Notes: a model not told the origin generated them from the sequence alone. A stretch of DNA of 64,000 nt from CAVPOO01 sp963707015 (GCA_963707015.1 CAVPOO010000001.1:62001-126000); one strand, 5' to 3'; shown: positions 33,618-43,541, numbered from the stretch's first letter. Made by a program: numbers and translations.

Positions 33618-34925
33618 TCACGCAAAGTCCTCTGCGCCGGGGAGCGGACGGACTTTCCAGTCCCAGAACAGCCCAAGTACGTCATAGAGGTATGCATTAC
33701 TCCACCGCCGCCAGCCGACACTGCGCTTTTGCCGCCGCTTCCTGCGCGTCAACAGGGTCCGGATCTTCATCTCGACATAGTCGCGCACTTCACTGAAGGC
33801 ACGACTACTGTTGCCCACACGAAAGTAGTTGACCCAGCCAGCCAGTACAGCGTTGATACGGGCCACCAACACCTTGGCGGCTAGTGCACCCCCATGGCGG
33901 ATGATGTCGCGTATCTTGGCTTTTATGGCTTTCCGGGCCTTCTTCTTGGGCGTTATCAGGATAAAGTGTCCGTTCCCGCTTCGCTTCGGAACCCGGCGCA
34001 GGTCAAACCCCAAGAACCCGAAGGCGTCCCTCTGAAGGGTGTCCACCCTCGTGGTCTTCTCCCGGTTCAGCTCGACGCCAAGCGGCTCGAGCTTCTCCTG
34101 CAAGCGCCGCAGGGCACGCTCGGCCCAGCCACGCTTGCTGGAGTGACCACTGACGGTGATCACAATATCATCGGCGAACCGATGATAGTTCACCGCCTCA
34201 AAGGGACCTTCAGCGGTCTTGCAGCGGATCGCCTCGAAGTACCAGTCAACCTCGTTCAAGTAGATGTTCGCCGCCAGCGGGCTGAAAGGGCCTCCTTGTG
34301 GAACCCCGAGGTTCCCGCTCGCTTTGATGACCTGCTTGACCAGGTGCATGACCTGGGGATCCTGGACCCTCTTGGCAATCTGCTCCAACAACACCGAATG
34401 CCGAATGTTGTCGAAGTAGCGCGTCAAATCCACATCTACTACCGTGGACATGCGCCGCATCACACTGCGCCTGACGGCCGCCAGGGCACGGTGCGGTGAC
34501 CGCTTAGGCCGAAAACCGTAGGAGTTCGGGCAGAAGTCCGCCTCGAAAACCGCCTCGAGGATGAGCTTCAGTGCCCCTTGCACCACGCGATCGCGAATGC
34601 AAGGAATCTGAAGGATGCGTACTTTGCCATTGTCCTTGGGTATCTCGACCCGTCGGTTCGCTTGAGGTTGATACCTGCCTGTCTGGAGGTCTTCCCGTAG
34701 CGCTGCGAGAAATAGGGCCAGCCCCTCTGCTTCGATATCCGCAAAGGTCTGTCCGTCAATGCCAGGGGCACCTCCATTTCTCTTGGCCTGTCGGTAGGCC
34801 TCCAAGAGAGTCTCTGTCTTGGCAATATGCACAAAGAGACCCCAGAAGCGATGCGTCTTCTCAGACTTCGCCTTCCGGTATATCCGCCGTCGCAGATCCT
34901 GCAGACTAGTGGGTGCCTTTGTCAT
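33618..34925 (-). CDS. ltrA: Group II intron reverse transcriptase/maturase
   Basis: The product is 435 residues, from an ATG behind AGGGGTGAG. RT blocks are visible: GAPGIDGQTFADIE, RILQIPCIRDRVVQGALKLILE, NSYGFRPKRSPHRAL, VVDVDLTRYFDNI, GVPQGGPFSPLAANIYLNEV and YHRFADDIVI (catalytic YxDD equivalent FADD). The maturase X region and a basic C-terminus follow. There is no HNH endonuclease domain, so mobility would rely on En-independent insertion. The ORF has no internal stops and the intron may still be mobile. The symbol is used in the generic sense of group II maturases. Confidence 0.9.
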   Translation of the reverse strand: MTKAPTSLQDLRRRIYRKAKSEKTHRFWGLFVHIAKTETLLEAYRQAKRNGGAPGIDGQTFADIEAEGLALFLAALREDLQTGRYQPQANRRVEIPKDNGKVRILQIPCIRDRVVQGALKLILEAVFEADFCPNSYGFRPKRSPHRALAAVRRSVMRRMSTVVDVDLTRYFDNIRHSVLLEQIAKRVQDPQVMHLVKQVIKASGNLGVPQGGPFSPLAANIYLNEVDWYFEAIRCKTAEGPFEAVNYHRFADDIVITVSGHSSKRGWAERALRRLQEKLEPLGVELNREKTTRVDTLQRDAFGFLGFDLRRVPKRSGNGHFILITPKKKARKAIKAKIRDIIRHGGALAAKVLVARINAVLAGWVNYFRVGNSSRAFSEVRDYVEMKIRTLLTRRKRRQKRSVGWRRWSNAYLYDVLGLFWDWKVRPLPGAEDFA

Positions 34926-36535
34926 CTCACCCCTGCCTCACCTTGACCAACGGAATACCCACCGGTCCGGGCCCTTCCCTCCCGGCGCGTTTTGCTGCAC
35001 GCCGATCATCAGTAGTACGACCCGATCCGCCACCCTGGTGCCTACCTGCCCACTTCCCACTCACGGTTATAGGACAGGCCTCCTCGGCGAGGTTTCTTCG
35101 CCGGGCACCGAGGGCTTCTCCGGTTGACACACAATCCTTCGTACCATGTCGCCGCTGATACCCCGCCGGTGAGGGCCGCCGTATCGGACTCATTTCGATC
35201 GGCCCTTGCTGCCTTCGCGCGTTATCGACCGTCTCGGCCACCGGGCTTGCGTGTAACGAGGCTACCTCTACGTTCACTGTACGTTACAACCTGGTACGTT
35301 GCTGTACTCCAACTTGAGTACGTGGTCGGAGGGCTTCACCGTCTTGCTTTCGCGCCACGGCGCCTCCCAAGCTACGAGGCCTGAGTCTCTTGGCCTCGGT
35401 CGGACTTCCACCGACTGGATTATGTGCCCTTCGCCGGACACGCCGATCTGCCAGCGTTGTTTATAGATGTCGGCGATCGTCTTGGCACTGAGAGCGAAAT
35501 TATTGGTGAGAAAAACATTGTGCTTGCCGGTCTCCGGATCGCGATAGCCGATGCGACGCAGACGGACCGGGCACTTCTTTCGCGTTTGGATGCCAGTGAA
35601 CTCGATGGTCTGGTCACTGCTGAGCCCCGGCTTGGGTGAGGCCCGGCGCCGCGCAACGATGCAGTACTGGGCATTTTTCTTAAGCCGAGCAACGAAAAAG
35701 ATACCTTTCTGTGTCAATTGGTTATACCATCCATAATCGTTATACGCGCGATCGCAGGCAACAATACTGCCTTTTGGAAACTCAAGTGTACGGCCCGCTT
35801 CTATGTCGGTGGTCTTGCCATCCGTGATGGTCACAAACTCGGGTAGATAACCGTCGTGGTCAACACCGACATGCAGTTTTATGGCGCCTTTGGTAGTACG
35901 GAAATCCGCCCACGGAAACATGCTCAGACACAGATCCATGGTGGAGGCATCCAACGAGTAGAGCTTATTCTGGAAACGAAAGCCATGGCGGGGCGCCATC
36001 GCCTGACACCGTGACAACAATTTTCCAAACAGCGCTTCATACAAGGCGTAGGGTTTGCTCTCGTTAATCCGAGAAAGGTTCGCGCGCGAGAGCATGGTAC
36101 TGCCAAGATGGTAGAGTCTGTGTGCCTGTACCGACATATTGGCTACAACATCGCGAAGGCTGGTTCGACCCGACCGCTGTGCCATGGTCATGGCAACGAA
36201 CTGTGACCAACGCGATGCTTTACGGCAACGACGACCCGAATGGTGCTGATTTGCCAGGGTCTCCAATTCATGTCTCGGGACAAATGTGAGTAATTGTGCG
36301 AACACGGTATTATGATGTGCCAAGGCTTAGATCTCCTGCTATTACAGTGTTTGGTCGCACTCACATTGTAACAGTCAGCTGAGTTCTAAGCCTTTCTTCT
36401 TTCAGTTAACGGGACAGCAGTGATACATAATACAACCTGCCGCTACGCATGCTGTCAAAGCATTTCCTCAAATACAGAATTTATCTCAAAATATTAAGAA
36501 GGCAGCCACTAGCAAACATCAATATGTAAGATCGC

Positions 36536-36709
36536 TTAAAAGTAAATTTCGGGATTAAGAATAATAATGCCTTCCACCTTGACCTCGACCTCCAGTATTC
36601 CCTGGACCTTTTCCGGTGCGAACTCCTCTATCGATGCGCCAGCGCCGAAGACGACACCTCCCGTCAAGAGCAGGAAGCCCCACAAAGCACCTTGCCGACA
36701 AGATGACAT
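36536..36709 (-). CDS. Possible 57-residue exported small protein
   Basis: The frame encodes MSSCRQGALWGFLLLTGGVV at the N-terminus, signal-peptide-like, then ASIEEFAPEKVQGILEVEV and ends NPEIYF. It is too short for usual gene finding. No strong ribosome site precedes the start. An overlapping plus-strand frame (36567-36842) ends in SPEEYAAIAA and could be the real one. No family recognised. Confidence 0.3.
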   Translation of the reverse strand: MSSCRQGALWGFLLLTGGVVFGAGASIEEFAPEKVQGILEVEVKVEGIIILNPEIYF

Positions 36710-36960
36710 GACGACCCGCGCTCGGAAATTGCCTGTGGTTGTAATCTTTCAGGAGTTTGAGCCTAGTCTGGCGGCGGCGGCCCGCAACGGTGCCAGGTTT
36801 GGCGACAGTTCGCCGGAAGAATATGCGGCTATAGCTGCATGAAATGACCTGTGTTCATTTTAGTGTGAGAAGATCGGGTTTTCAGGCTTATCATGGCTTT
36901 CCTTTGGACAGGCGCGAGCACCTGTTCCAGAAGCCTATTACTCTGCCCACAGACGCTGAG

Positions 36961-37459
36961 ATGATCGCCGCGTGCGGCGACGGTAGTCAGGTGCCGGCCG
37001 AGGACGTCCAGCGCGCGTCGAGTACGTCAGGCGAAGCGCCCAGCCACGTCTGCGGACTGCTCAGCCGCGAGCAGGTGGAATACCGTGGTCCCGGGCAACG
37101 ATGGCGGTCAGGACAGGGATACCAGCGAGGCAGCGCTGTTCAAGGACGTCGAGATCGAGCACTGCTCATATCTTTATGTCGAGGGCATGGACATGCAGTT
37201 TCTCGACGTGATCATCTACAAGGCATCATCGGACGAAGGATTCGAGCAAATCGACATCGGCAAAAGGGCGCGTCATGAATCGGTCCGGAAACTCGATATC
37301 GGCGACATCGGCTTTCTCGATGATATGGGGGGTGGCGACATCATGGCCACTGCCAGCGAGGGCAGGACTGTGTTCGAGTTGAAGCTGGTTTCGAAAGACG
37401 GGAAAGCCAAGTCGGAGCAACTCATCGAGTTGGCACGGGTCGTCGCCGGAAAACTCTAG
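36961..37459 (+). pseudogene. Frameshifted lipoprotein-like gene
   Basis: One frame gives MIAACGDGSQVPAEDVQRAS and HVCGLLSREQVE up to about 37082. A second frame continues from about 37085 with VVPGNDGGQDRDTSEAALFK and ends FELKLVSKDGKAKSEQLIEL...GKL at 37459. Read together they look like one small lipoprotein (CGD after a lost signal peptide; C-LLS-E-V pattern seen in many DUF3558-like lipoproteins) broken by a one-base shift near 37080. The signal region upstream of 36961 is also not hydrophobic. Function unknown. Confidence 0.45.
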
Positions 37460-37732
37460 TGTCTGCCGGCTGACACCCGGCCGCTGCGATGGTGATTGAC
37501 TGCGCTTTGCCTGTGCGTTCGGAACCTGTTTGCCACCCGCGACTGCTTCTGAATGTCTTGTATGTGGTGATAAGAAGCCTTTCGCTAATTCCTGGCGACT
37601 GACGGGTTGTGTTAAGGGTTGTCAGATGCCTGCCCCCGGCAGCAGGCATGTCTGCACACGCGAACGCTTAGCGGGCAGGCGTCTGACAACCCGTAACAGC
37701 TTCGGTCATTCGTAACGACCTGCATGCGCCGG
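37460..37732. other. Intergenic with a long imperfect inverted repeat
   Basis: Two 25-base arms (37611-37635 starting GTTAAGGGTTGTCAG, and 37673-37697 inverted) match with two mismatches around a 37-base centre. It could fold into a stable cruciform or act as a bidirectional terminator. It lacks a T-run and lacks the RYYYAAC/GTTRRRY ends of an integron attC site. Confidence 0.5.
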
Positions 37733-38449
37733 TTAGTCGGTAGGTTTGAGACGCGCACTGGACCGCACGGTCGGTCCAATAATCCATACCTCCTTGAACT
37801 TGAATTCATCCTCCGGATTCCTGTACCTACTGAAGTAGGCGTCGACCAGGTTGGGGCCCACTATGGCGCCAAAGTGTGAAGCATCGAGGGCAAGAAGCGT
37901 GCCTCTGGCCGTGTTCGCCTTCTGCTTCAACGCCTCACGAATCCAACGGACGGCTTCGGGTTGGTCGCCGCTTGGAGAGGAAGCCCCGCGAGTGGCAAGT
38001 TCACTCCCGACCTGAGAATTTACAGGCAGGCACAAACGAATTTGAACTCCGACCTCCAAGCCGTCAACTTCGAGAAGCCCATCCTCACCATACTCGTCAC
38101 GAGCACCGTCAAGCTGACGGACGTCACGGCCTGTTGCCTGGAGGGCTTGAATGAGGACCTTCATCACATGCGGCTCGTTGGGCCTTCCCAGATCGAGGGG
38201 TTACGATAGGTTTGTATGAAAAGTGCCTTGAGCATCAGTCTGGGACACGGACTGACCACCTGAGGCGGGTCTGGAATCGACCCGCCTTCCATCCGGGTTA
38301 TCCGGCGAACCCTCCAGGACGGTACCGATGGGAGATACGTTGATTCTAAATTCTGCGGGTCCCGCGTCCAGAACATGGTCCCGTGGTGTAAATGCGGGAC
38401 AGACCGTAGCACCCTCCTCTAGGGACGCACCACACTTAGCACACTTCAT
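37733..38449 (-). pseudogene. Zinc-ribbon protein gene with an in-frame TAA
   Basis: The reading frame is one unit of about 238 codons. It starts MKCAKCGASLEEGATVCPAF (an N-terminal zinc ribbon, though its second CXXC pair is incomplete) and passes a single TAA at 38201-38203. It then continues as PLDLGRPNEPHVMKVLIQAL to the end at 37733 (EVWIIGPTVRSSARLKPTD). A shorter product could start at 38167. Coding-like sequence immediately before that Met argues that the stop is a mutation. Function unknown. Confidence 0.5.
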
Positions 38450-38574
38450 CCTGTCACCTTTCCTGCTGTCTAAAATGTTTTGAAGGGAACCGTATATTAG
38501 CTACCAGCAAATCGGGATATAAGATACCCTGTTTATCAACTCGGTGAAACGGGGCGCCGAGCTTGCTGAATGGC

Positions 38575-38790
38575 AACTTCAGGTTGACTCGGTTCCTTCA
38601 GACGCTCGCGGCCCTGCTCAAGAATCCCGCCGCCTGCCACTTCCGCCGATGGGAGTCAGGCCACCAGTTCCACCGTTGGTCGAGCCGCCAGTCCATCCGC
38701 GAACCCATAAGCAGACCGCTAACCGGCAACACTTCAGGCGCACCTGTGGAAGGTCAGGGAGTTGGGGATGAGGAGGAGCGAGCTGACGGT
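38575..38790 (+). repeat. Direct repeat copy A (~210 bp)
   Basis: The sequence from about CTCGGTTCCTTCAGACGCTC through GGCCACCAGTTCCACCGTTG to the AGGGAGTTGG region is about 80% identical to 40305-40520, in the same orientation. It does not look coding in any frame. The repeats bracket the broken gene at 38958-40082. Confidence 0.75.
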
Positions 38791-38957
38791 CACCAAATTG
38801 CTGCGAACGGCGGGACCACGCGCTGTAGGAGACATTCAGGTACAGCCCGCAAGCTGTATCCCACTAGTTCGAGTAAACCGTTATAGAATTGGCAAAGCGT
38901 GCAGCGGGTTAGCCCACCCAAGCAATCTGTGGGAACAAAAAGCGACTGAGCATCGGC

Positions 38958-40082
38958 TTACATCGCATGGGCTGGGTTCGGCGCACTGCTGTTGTACGTA
39001 AGGAAGTTGAACTCGAACTTCACGACAGCAATGTTTTCCATGGGCAGACAGTCTGGAAACTCCAGCTTACACCTGCGTCGCCCGTCGTAAAGCATATCGA
39101 CTCCGTCAACGCATCGTAAATCAACAGGCTTTGGCACTTCGAGTCTCGCCCATAGATTGTCGAACCTGCGAGGCGTATCTATGAACGCGACCTTAGGCAG
39201 AAAGGACTCTCGCTTGCTTTCGTGCTTGTACACGACCTCGTCGAACTGAAATGCAGCGCGTGCTTGCGCGTCTTGAGCGTGCTGTGACATTCTGGCCCAA
39301 CCGCCAGGAAACCGGTCGCCGAACTTGTGCCGAAACAGCGACACTTGGAGCGTGGTGAGTTTCACGAAAAGCAGTTGCACATGCTCGCGTTCGTTGCCCT
39401 GCGGCGCTTAGAAGAGCTTCCCTGTTTTGGCATGAAACAGTGGGAGCCGCCCCAATTTGTACATCTCCTCGACGGCAACATTGACGTCCACCCCAGCTGG
39501 AACTCCTGCCGACAATGGTCCTCCCAATACTCGCTTTAGCCAATGCCTTTCCGTTTCGTCCCGCTCTTTTTCGGACTCATCGCTGACAAGGCATTCCAAA
39601 GAAAGGTATGCATTTCGAAATGCGTCGAAGAGGTCGTCTGTAAGTTGCGACAATCGGTAAAACCGAAACGAAGGGTGACAGGGAATCGGAGTCCGGTCGA
39701 GGGTAGGAGTAGGAACCGCAGACCCCACTATGGCTTGGCCGCTCAAGGACCAGGGGATATCGAATGTGTCAACACAGGTTAGCCGATAGCCATCAGCAGC
39801 ACGAGTCCAGAGCAGGTACTCCCGTGCTGCTCGTTGTGTGGCGATGGGGTCTCTGTGCGTCGCGGCATGAATGTCGAGTGCCTCCTGTATGACCCGCCAT
39901 GCCGTAGTTCGTAGTTCATCGTCAGGCAGGCCCCGGAATAGTTGGACGGTGGCATAGGCTCCGCTCTCGCCAAGTGTGACAACGCCTTCTCTGCGCGTGG
40001 GCGTGAGAGAGTTTCGCGCCGAAATCCGGAGGAGAAAGGCTGCACCAGCAACGCCGTCAAACTCAGGGAGCAAAGTCTTCAT
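38958..40082 (-). pseudogene. Unrecognised gene with an in-frame TAA
   Basis: The frame is one unit of about 375 codons. MKTLLPEFDGVAGAAFLLRI leads to LPLFHAKTGKLF, a TAA at 39408-39410, then APQGNEREHVQLLFVKLTTL to NFLTYNSSAPNPAHAM. The sequence across the stop reads like one protein. It has no signal peptide or membrane segment and no recognised domain. Flanked by the ~210-bp direct repeats, so it may belong to a transferred unit. Confidence 0.55.
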
Positions 40083-40304
40083 CTGAGGAACAATTGTATA
40101 TTAGACGCATCCTCTAGTTTTGTGTGGTTGGCCGAGTTAGCCTATTGCGCGAATGAGCGATTCTGCCTAGTGTTGACCGCCGCATAGCCATATCTCATCA
40201 GGTTATCATCTTGGTCTGCAATATCAGTTCGTTGGCTGAAAGCGAAGATCTGCTTACGTCGCGGCCATTCAGCCGTTCAATCTCGGACGCTAGATTTCCG
40301 GTTT

Positions 40305-40520
40305 GGGTCGACTCGGGTCTTTCAGACGCTCGCGTCTGCTCAAGGTCGTACCGCCTGCCACTTCCGCCGGTGGGGGTTAGGCCACCAGTTCCACCGTTGG
40401 TCGAGCCCCCAGCCCATCCGCGAATCCATCAAGTAACCAGTAACCGGCAACACCTCAGGCGATCCTGTGGCAGGACAGGGAGTTGGGCCTGAGGGGGAGC
40501 AAGCTGAAGGTCAAGAACCG
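40305..40520 (+). repeat. Direct repeat copy B (~210 bp)
   Basis: It is the partner of 38575-38790. It ends about 23 bases before the stop codon of the metallo-hydrolase gene at 40543. Shared blocks include CCTGCCACTTCCGCCG and CCACCAGTTCCACCGTTGGT. Confidence 0.75.
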
Positions 40521-40542
40521 GTTAGAGGCGGACACAGAGCTA

Positions 40543-41262
40543 TCAGGACATCTCCTGGCCCTTACTTACGGGCCCATACGGCCCATGCCGATGCTTGTCA
40601 TGGTAATGCATGCGGTAATGAGTGAAGCGCGCCAGGTCGCTAAAATGCAGGAAGGGGTTGCCCTCAAACTGCTCTTCCAGCGTGGAGACCGGCTTCTCGG
40701 CGTAGTTGTGTCCCGGGCGGATTATTGTTTCCCGCGGCAATCCCGCGGTCAACCCTTTCAGCGTATGAAACATCTGTTCCGGATCACCGCCTCGCAGATC
40801 ACAGCGGCCGCAGCCGAACACAAAAAGCGTATCGCCGGTGACCAGCTCATTGCCAACATGATAACAGGCTGAACCCGGCGTATGACCCGGCGTATGTAAT
40901 ACTCGGATGGGTGTCTCGCCGACTTCGATCACGTCACCGCCATGATGCAGGGTGGGAAGATCGAGCCCTTGCCCCCAGAACTCGGCTTCGGGTTTCAGCA
41001 GGTGCAGTTGCGCATCATACTGATCCAGAACGTCCTGTATGCCATTGATATGATCGTGATGGCTGTGAGTGAGCAGGATATCGGTGATACGCGCACCCTC
41101 GCGCCTGGCCAGGTCGATGACCTTGTCAACGTCCCATGCCGGATCAACCACCGCCGCGCGATCCGTCCCATGGTCATGAATAAGATAAACGAAGTTTTCC
41201 ATCGGTCCCAGTTCCAGGGCATGGATGGAGAAAGGTTGTGACTGATGCGCTATGCCTGACAT
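40543..41262 (-). CDS. Metallo-beta-lactamase-fold hydrolase (glyoxalase II-like)
   Basis: The product is 239 residues from the ATG at 41262 with AGAGGAC upstream. A frame to 41304 is less likely. Metal-binding motifs are complete: THSHHDHINGI, HTPGHTPGSACYH, VTGDTLFVFGCGRCDL and RPGHNYAEK. The pattern fits the GloB/persulfide-dioxygenase/YcbL-like branch. The C-terminal FLHFSDLARFTHYRMHYHDK resembles related hydrolases of unknown substrate. It is the one clearly intact gene amid decayed ones and probably handles a thioester or a glutathione-linked substrate. Confidence 0.8.
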   Translation of the reverse strand: MSGIAHQSQPFSIHALELGPMENFVYLIHDHGTDRAAVVDPAWDVDKVIDLARREGARITDILLTHSHHDHINGIQDVLDQYDAQLHLLKPEAEFWGQGLDLPTLHHGGDVIEVGETPIRVLHTPGHTPGSACYHVGNELVTGDTLFVFGCGRCDLRGGDPEQMFHTLKGLTAGLPRETIIRPGHNYAEKPVSTLEEQFEGNPFLHFSDLARFTHYRMHYHDKHRHGPYGPVSKGQEMS

Positions 41263-41315
41263 TTCGCTATGTCCTCTGGCGGTTAGCTTAACGCAATTTG
41301 TCACAGCACAGCTAG

Positions 41316-41897
41316 TTACCTAGCCTGATGGTACCCGAAACGCTCCCGCAATTTGCGAACCGTGGCTGGCCCTACACCTCCAATGTCGAGCAATCTCTTG
41401 TCATCCACTTGGCGCACGCAATGTGCGGACTGAAGACCCGCCTTGTACAAAACTTGAGCAATTCGCACGTTGACGCCGGCAGCACGCAACTCGGCCAGGA
41501 AGTCCAGCGGCGCTGCAATACAGCCTCCAGGTTGGACGGGTGTTGCCTGCGAGGGTGACGGCCGACAATGCACAGACCTCTTTCGGTTAAGCTTTCTCCG
41601 CTCCTGGACAGGCATAAGAGAGGTCAGCCTGACAAACTGGCGCGCGGTAAGCGCTAAGAACCCAGTACCGAGGAATACAGCCGCGCACTGTTGCCACGTG
41701 GAGGCGGTGAGAAACCCGATCGTGATTAGGCCGGCAGCACTCAGCACGTAGACAGCGGCAAGGGCCCGAAAGACCTCGGGCCAGGTCGGCTTACCCCAAG
41801 AGCCCAAGCGGCGGCGCAACGACCGAAAGACATAACACCCGATGCGATCAAAAACGGTCTGCTCCTGGTACAGGCCGTGCCGGTTATTGGACATCAC
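41316..41897 (-). CDS. Membrane protein with C-terminal helix-hairpin-helix domain
   Basis: The product is 193 residues. Two hydrophobic segments (about 42-64 ALAAVYVLSAAGLITIGFL and 66-88 AVFLGTGFLALTARQF) follow a basic N-terminus. A Pro/Ser linker leads to a C-terminal HhH-like domain (VLYKAGLQSAHCVRQVDDKR, then LLDIGGVGPATVRKLRERFG). HhH domains bind DNA or proteins without sequence specificity. The combination with a membrane anchor is not assigned to a known pathway. It is 53 bases upstream of the metallo-hydrolase on the same strand. Confidence 0.6.
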   Translation of the reverse strand: MMSNNRHGLYQEQTVFDRIGCYVFRSLRRRLGSWGKPTWPEVFRALAAVYVLSAAGLITIGFLTASTWQQCAAVFLGTGFLALTARQFVRLTSLMPVQERRKLNRKRSVHCRPSPSQATPVQPGGCIAAPLDFLAELRAAGVNVRIAQVLYKAGLQSAHCVRQVDDKRLLDIGGVGPATVRKLRERFGYHQAR

Positions 41898-42158
41898 TAC
41901 GCCTCCGCTTCACTTCTAGCGACCAGCCTCGTCAAACACATGAGAGGAACATGCGAGTGGGTGCAGAAATTGCTCGTGTATCAACTTGGCAACACAACCG
42001 CGGGCGGCCGGCTGAAACCAGTCCGCCAGTCCATCATCATTTCACCTTATAGTTATTCTCGAGCGAGGTGACCCCTGGCCGGTATTCGAGTTCCATGTCA
42101 ATAGACCCGAGGTACCGAAGTCATTGACCAGGATTACAGAGGGGACATTCGCAGAGGA

Positions 42159-42876
42159 TCAGGACGGCGGGCGTTGTGACTGGTGCTCGCGATTCTTGAC
42201 CACCAGTTGGTCGATCAGTCCTTGCAGACCAATCTGCCGGATCTCGCTGGCAGAGTTCGAACGATAAGTCGTCGCAAAACTGACACACTCGATAACCACA
42301 TCATAAATCTGCCATCTTCCATCGCGAACCCGCATGCGATACTGCAGCGCGACCGGGGGGTGGGGTACCTGGCTGCTCGAAGCGGGCGTCCACTGTGACC
42401 GGGTTCGACACTGCGCCAGCGCGCAGTGGCAAGAATTCAAGATGCTGATCGCTGGACTCTGCCAGGGCAACGCCGTAGGTACGGAGCAGCAGTTCCTGGA
42501 ACTCCGCCATAAAGGCCTAGCGCTGCTCCGGCGTTGCCTCGCGCCAGTACGTACCCAGCACCCATTGCGAGAGCGTGAGAAAGTCGATATGCGGCAGAAT
42601 ATACTCTTTCGCAAGTGCCTTGATAGGTGCCGGGTCCTTCTTGATGCCTGAATCCTGCTCCAACACCTTTATGACCGGATCCCTTCCCGCGCGCAGGACT
42701 CTTACGCGGTCGTCCAGTGTGTCGGCCGACGCGAAGGTACGCATTGCGGTCATCATGAGCAATACCGCAGCCGGCAACAGGCTGCGGCAGAACGCCCGCA
42801 ATCTGAAACAGACCAGATAAAACTGTACACACATAGACTGCCTTACCGTTGAATCTGTTCTTGTGACAGCCGCCAA
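42159..42876 (-). pseudogene. MlaC-like phospholipid-binding protein, degraded
   Basis: Pieces in two frames together resemble MlaC/Ttg2D: a signal region (AFCRSLLPAAVLLMMTAMRTFA), KALAKEYILPHIDFLTLSQWVLGTYWREATPEQR, a TAG at 42517-42519, AFMAEFQELLLRTYGVALAE, a shift near 42360, then LQYRMRVRDGRWQIYDVVIE and FATTYRSNSASEIRQIG to the stop at 42159. Intact MlaC is a periplasmic carrier of phospholipids between membranes. No other mla genes are in the window, so this appears to be an isolated, inactivated copy. Confidence 0.7.
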
Positions 42877-42962
42877 TCTCGCTGTTCCGGGATCAACAGT
42901 GGGTTGATAAAATTAAGTATAATAAAACAGTTATTTTTCCTAATTATGTACGAATTCCTGGC

Positions 42963-43541
42963 ATGGCGGCACACAAGTTAATCCTTCACCCTGCCAACCC
43001 CACCGCGCTGCCGACCGGCGAACGGAATTCGGCGGCGCTTTTGCGTGACATCGGCCTTATTGGCGACAGTTTTAAACTAGACGGCAAGTACCACTACTTT
43101 ACCGGCGACGGGTTTCTTTCACTTGTCACTTTTCTTGGCTGCGCCCCTACTATCGAGACGACGCCACCGGCTGGCGCGGCTGAGCTTGCAGAGGCAGCGC
43201 GGGCGGGACGTTTCTGCCACATTTCTCTTGGCGATACCCTACCGGAGCCCAGACTACGGGCTGATCCCCGCAGCCGGGCTCGCTGCCCCGTCTGCAGAAA
43301 GATGCAAACCTGGAGCGGCCCGGGTACCGACGATAGCACACGGATCACCATGAGCTGCGGCCATTGCCACGTCGACAGCCCAATTGAGGAATGGAACTGG
43401 CGCCAAAACGGTGGCGTCGCACGCCTGTTCGTTGATATCTGGGGTGTCTATCCCTCCGAAGCCGTGCCAGGTGATCTGCTGTTGCACACCTTGGCAACGG
43501 TTACCGGATCGCCCTGGGTCTGGTTTTACAGTATGCGGTAG
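42963..43541 (+). CDS. Conserved hypothetical protein with a zinc ribbon
   Basis: The product is 192 residues, starting MAAHKLILHPANPTALPTGE, with CPVC (about residue 108) and CGHC (about 132) arranged as a zinc ribbon, then EEWNWRQNGGVARLFVDIWGVYPSEAVPGD. There is no signal or membrane segment. The C-terminal part resembles small proteins of unknown function in other gammaproteobacteria. It has its own AT-rich upstream region (42905-42955) that probably holds the promoter. Function unknown. Confidence 0.6.
   Translation: MAAHKLILHPANPTALPTGERNSAALLRDIGLIGDSFKLDGKYHYFTGDGFLSLVTFLGCAPTIETTPPAGAAELAEAARAGRFCHISLGDTLPEPRLRADPRSRARCPVCRKMQTWSGPGTDDSTRITMSCGHCHVDSPIEEWNWRQNGGVARLFVDIWGVYPSEAVPGDLLLHTLATVTGSPWVWFYSMR

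Larger units (their letters stand above)
33465..35443 (-). mobile_element. Group II intron
   Basis: The intron is about 1.98 kb in the sense strand of the IS4 transposase. Codon phase (cag atc g / aa ctg ttc) places the ends at 35443 and 33465. The 5' end then reads GCGTGTCC rather than the common GTGYG, so this boundary is uncertain by 2 bases. The 3' end reads TTTACCCGAC, a usual group II terminus. It carries a maturase gene and a clear domain V. Confidence 0.8.
33246..36323 (-). pseudogene. IS4-family transposase, split by intron and frameshifted
   Basis: The 5' exon (36323 to about 35444) starts at a TTG behind AGGAG and encodes MAHHNTVFAQLLTFVPRHE to YKQRWQI. It includes LYSLDASTMDLCLSMFPWADFR and SIVACDRAYNDYGWYNQL (DDE residues). 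The 3' exon (33464 to 33246) encodes ELFFK, WIKQNLKIKSFLGTSKNAV and INLFEKRDLIH. It has one extra A in the AAAA run near 33447-33450, so even a spliced message would be out of frame. The intron therefore sits in an already non-functional gene or the frame broke later. Confidence 0.8.
33170..36424 (-). mobile_element. IS4-family insertion sequence interrupted by a group II intron
   Basis: The ends share ATCACTGCTGTCCCGTTAAC as inverted repeats (from 33170 and inward from 36424). ACATA flanks both sides (33165-33169, 36425-36429), a probable 5-bp target duplication. Without the intron the IS is about 1.28 kb. Confidence 0.8.

Noticed and set aside
37611..37697. Integron attC site
   Set aside because: The ends run GTTA...TAAC instead of RYYYAAC...GTTRRRY, and no integron integrase or cassette order is present.
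12694..40082. Alternative genetic code with TAA read as sense
   Set aside because: Many intact genes end at TAA with sensible lengths (for example the barrel gene and tnpB). The internal TAAs occur in mobile or accessory genes.
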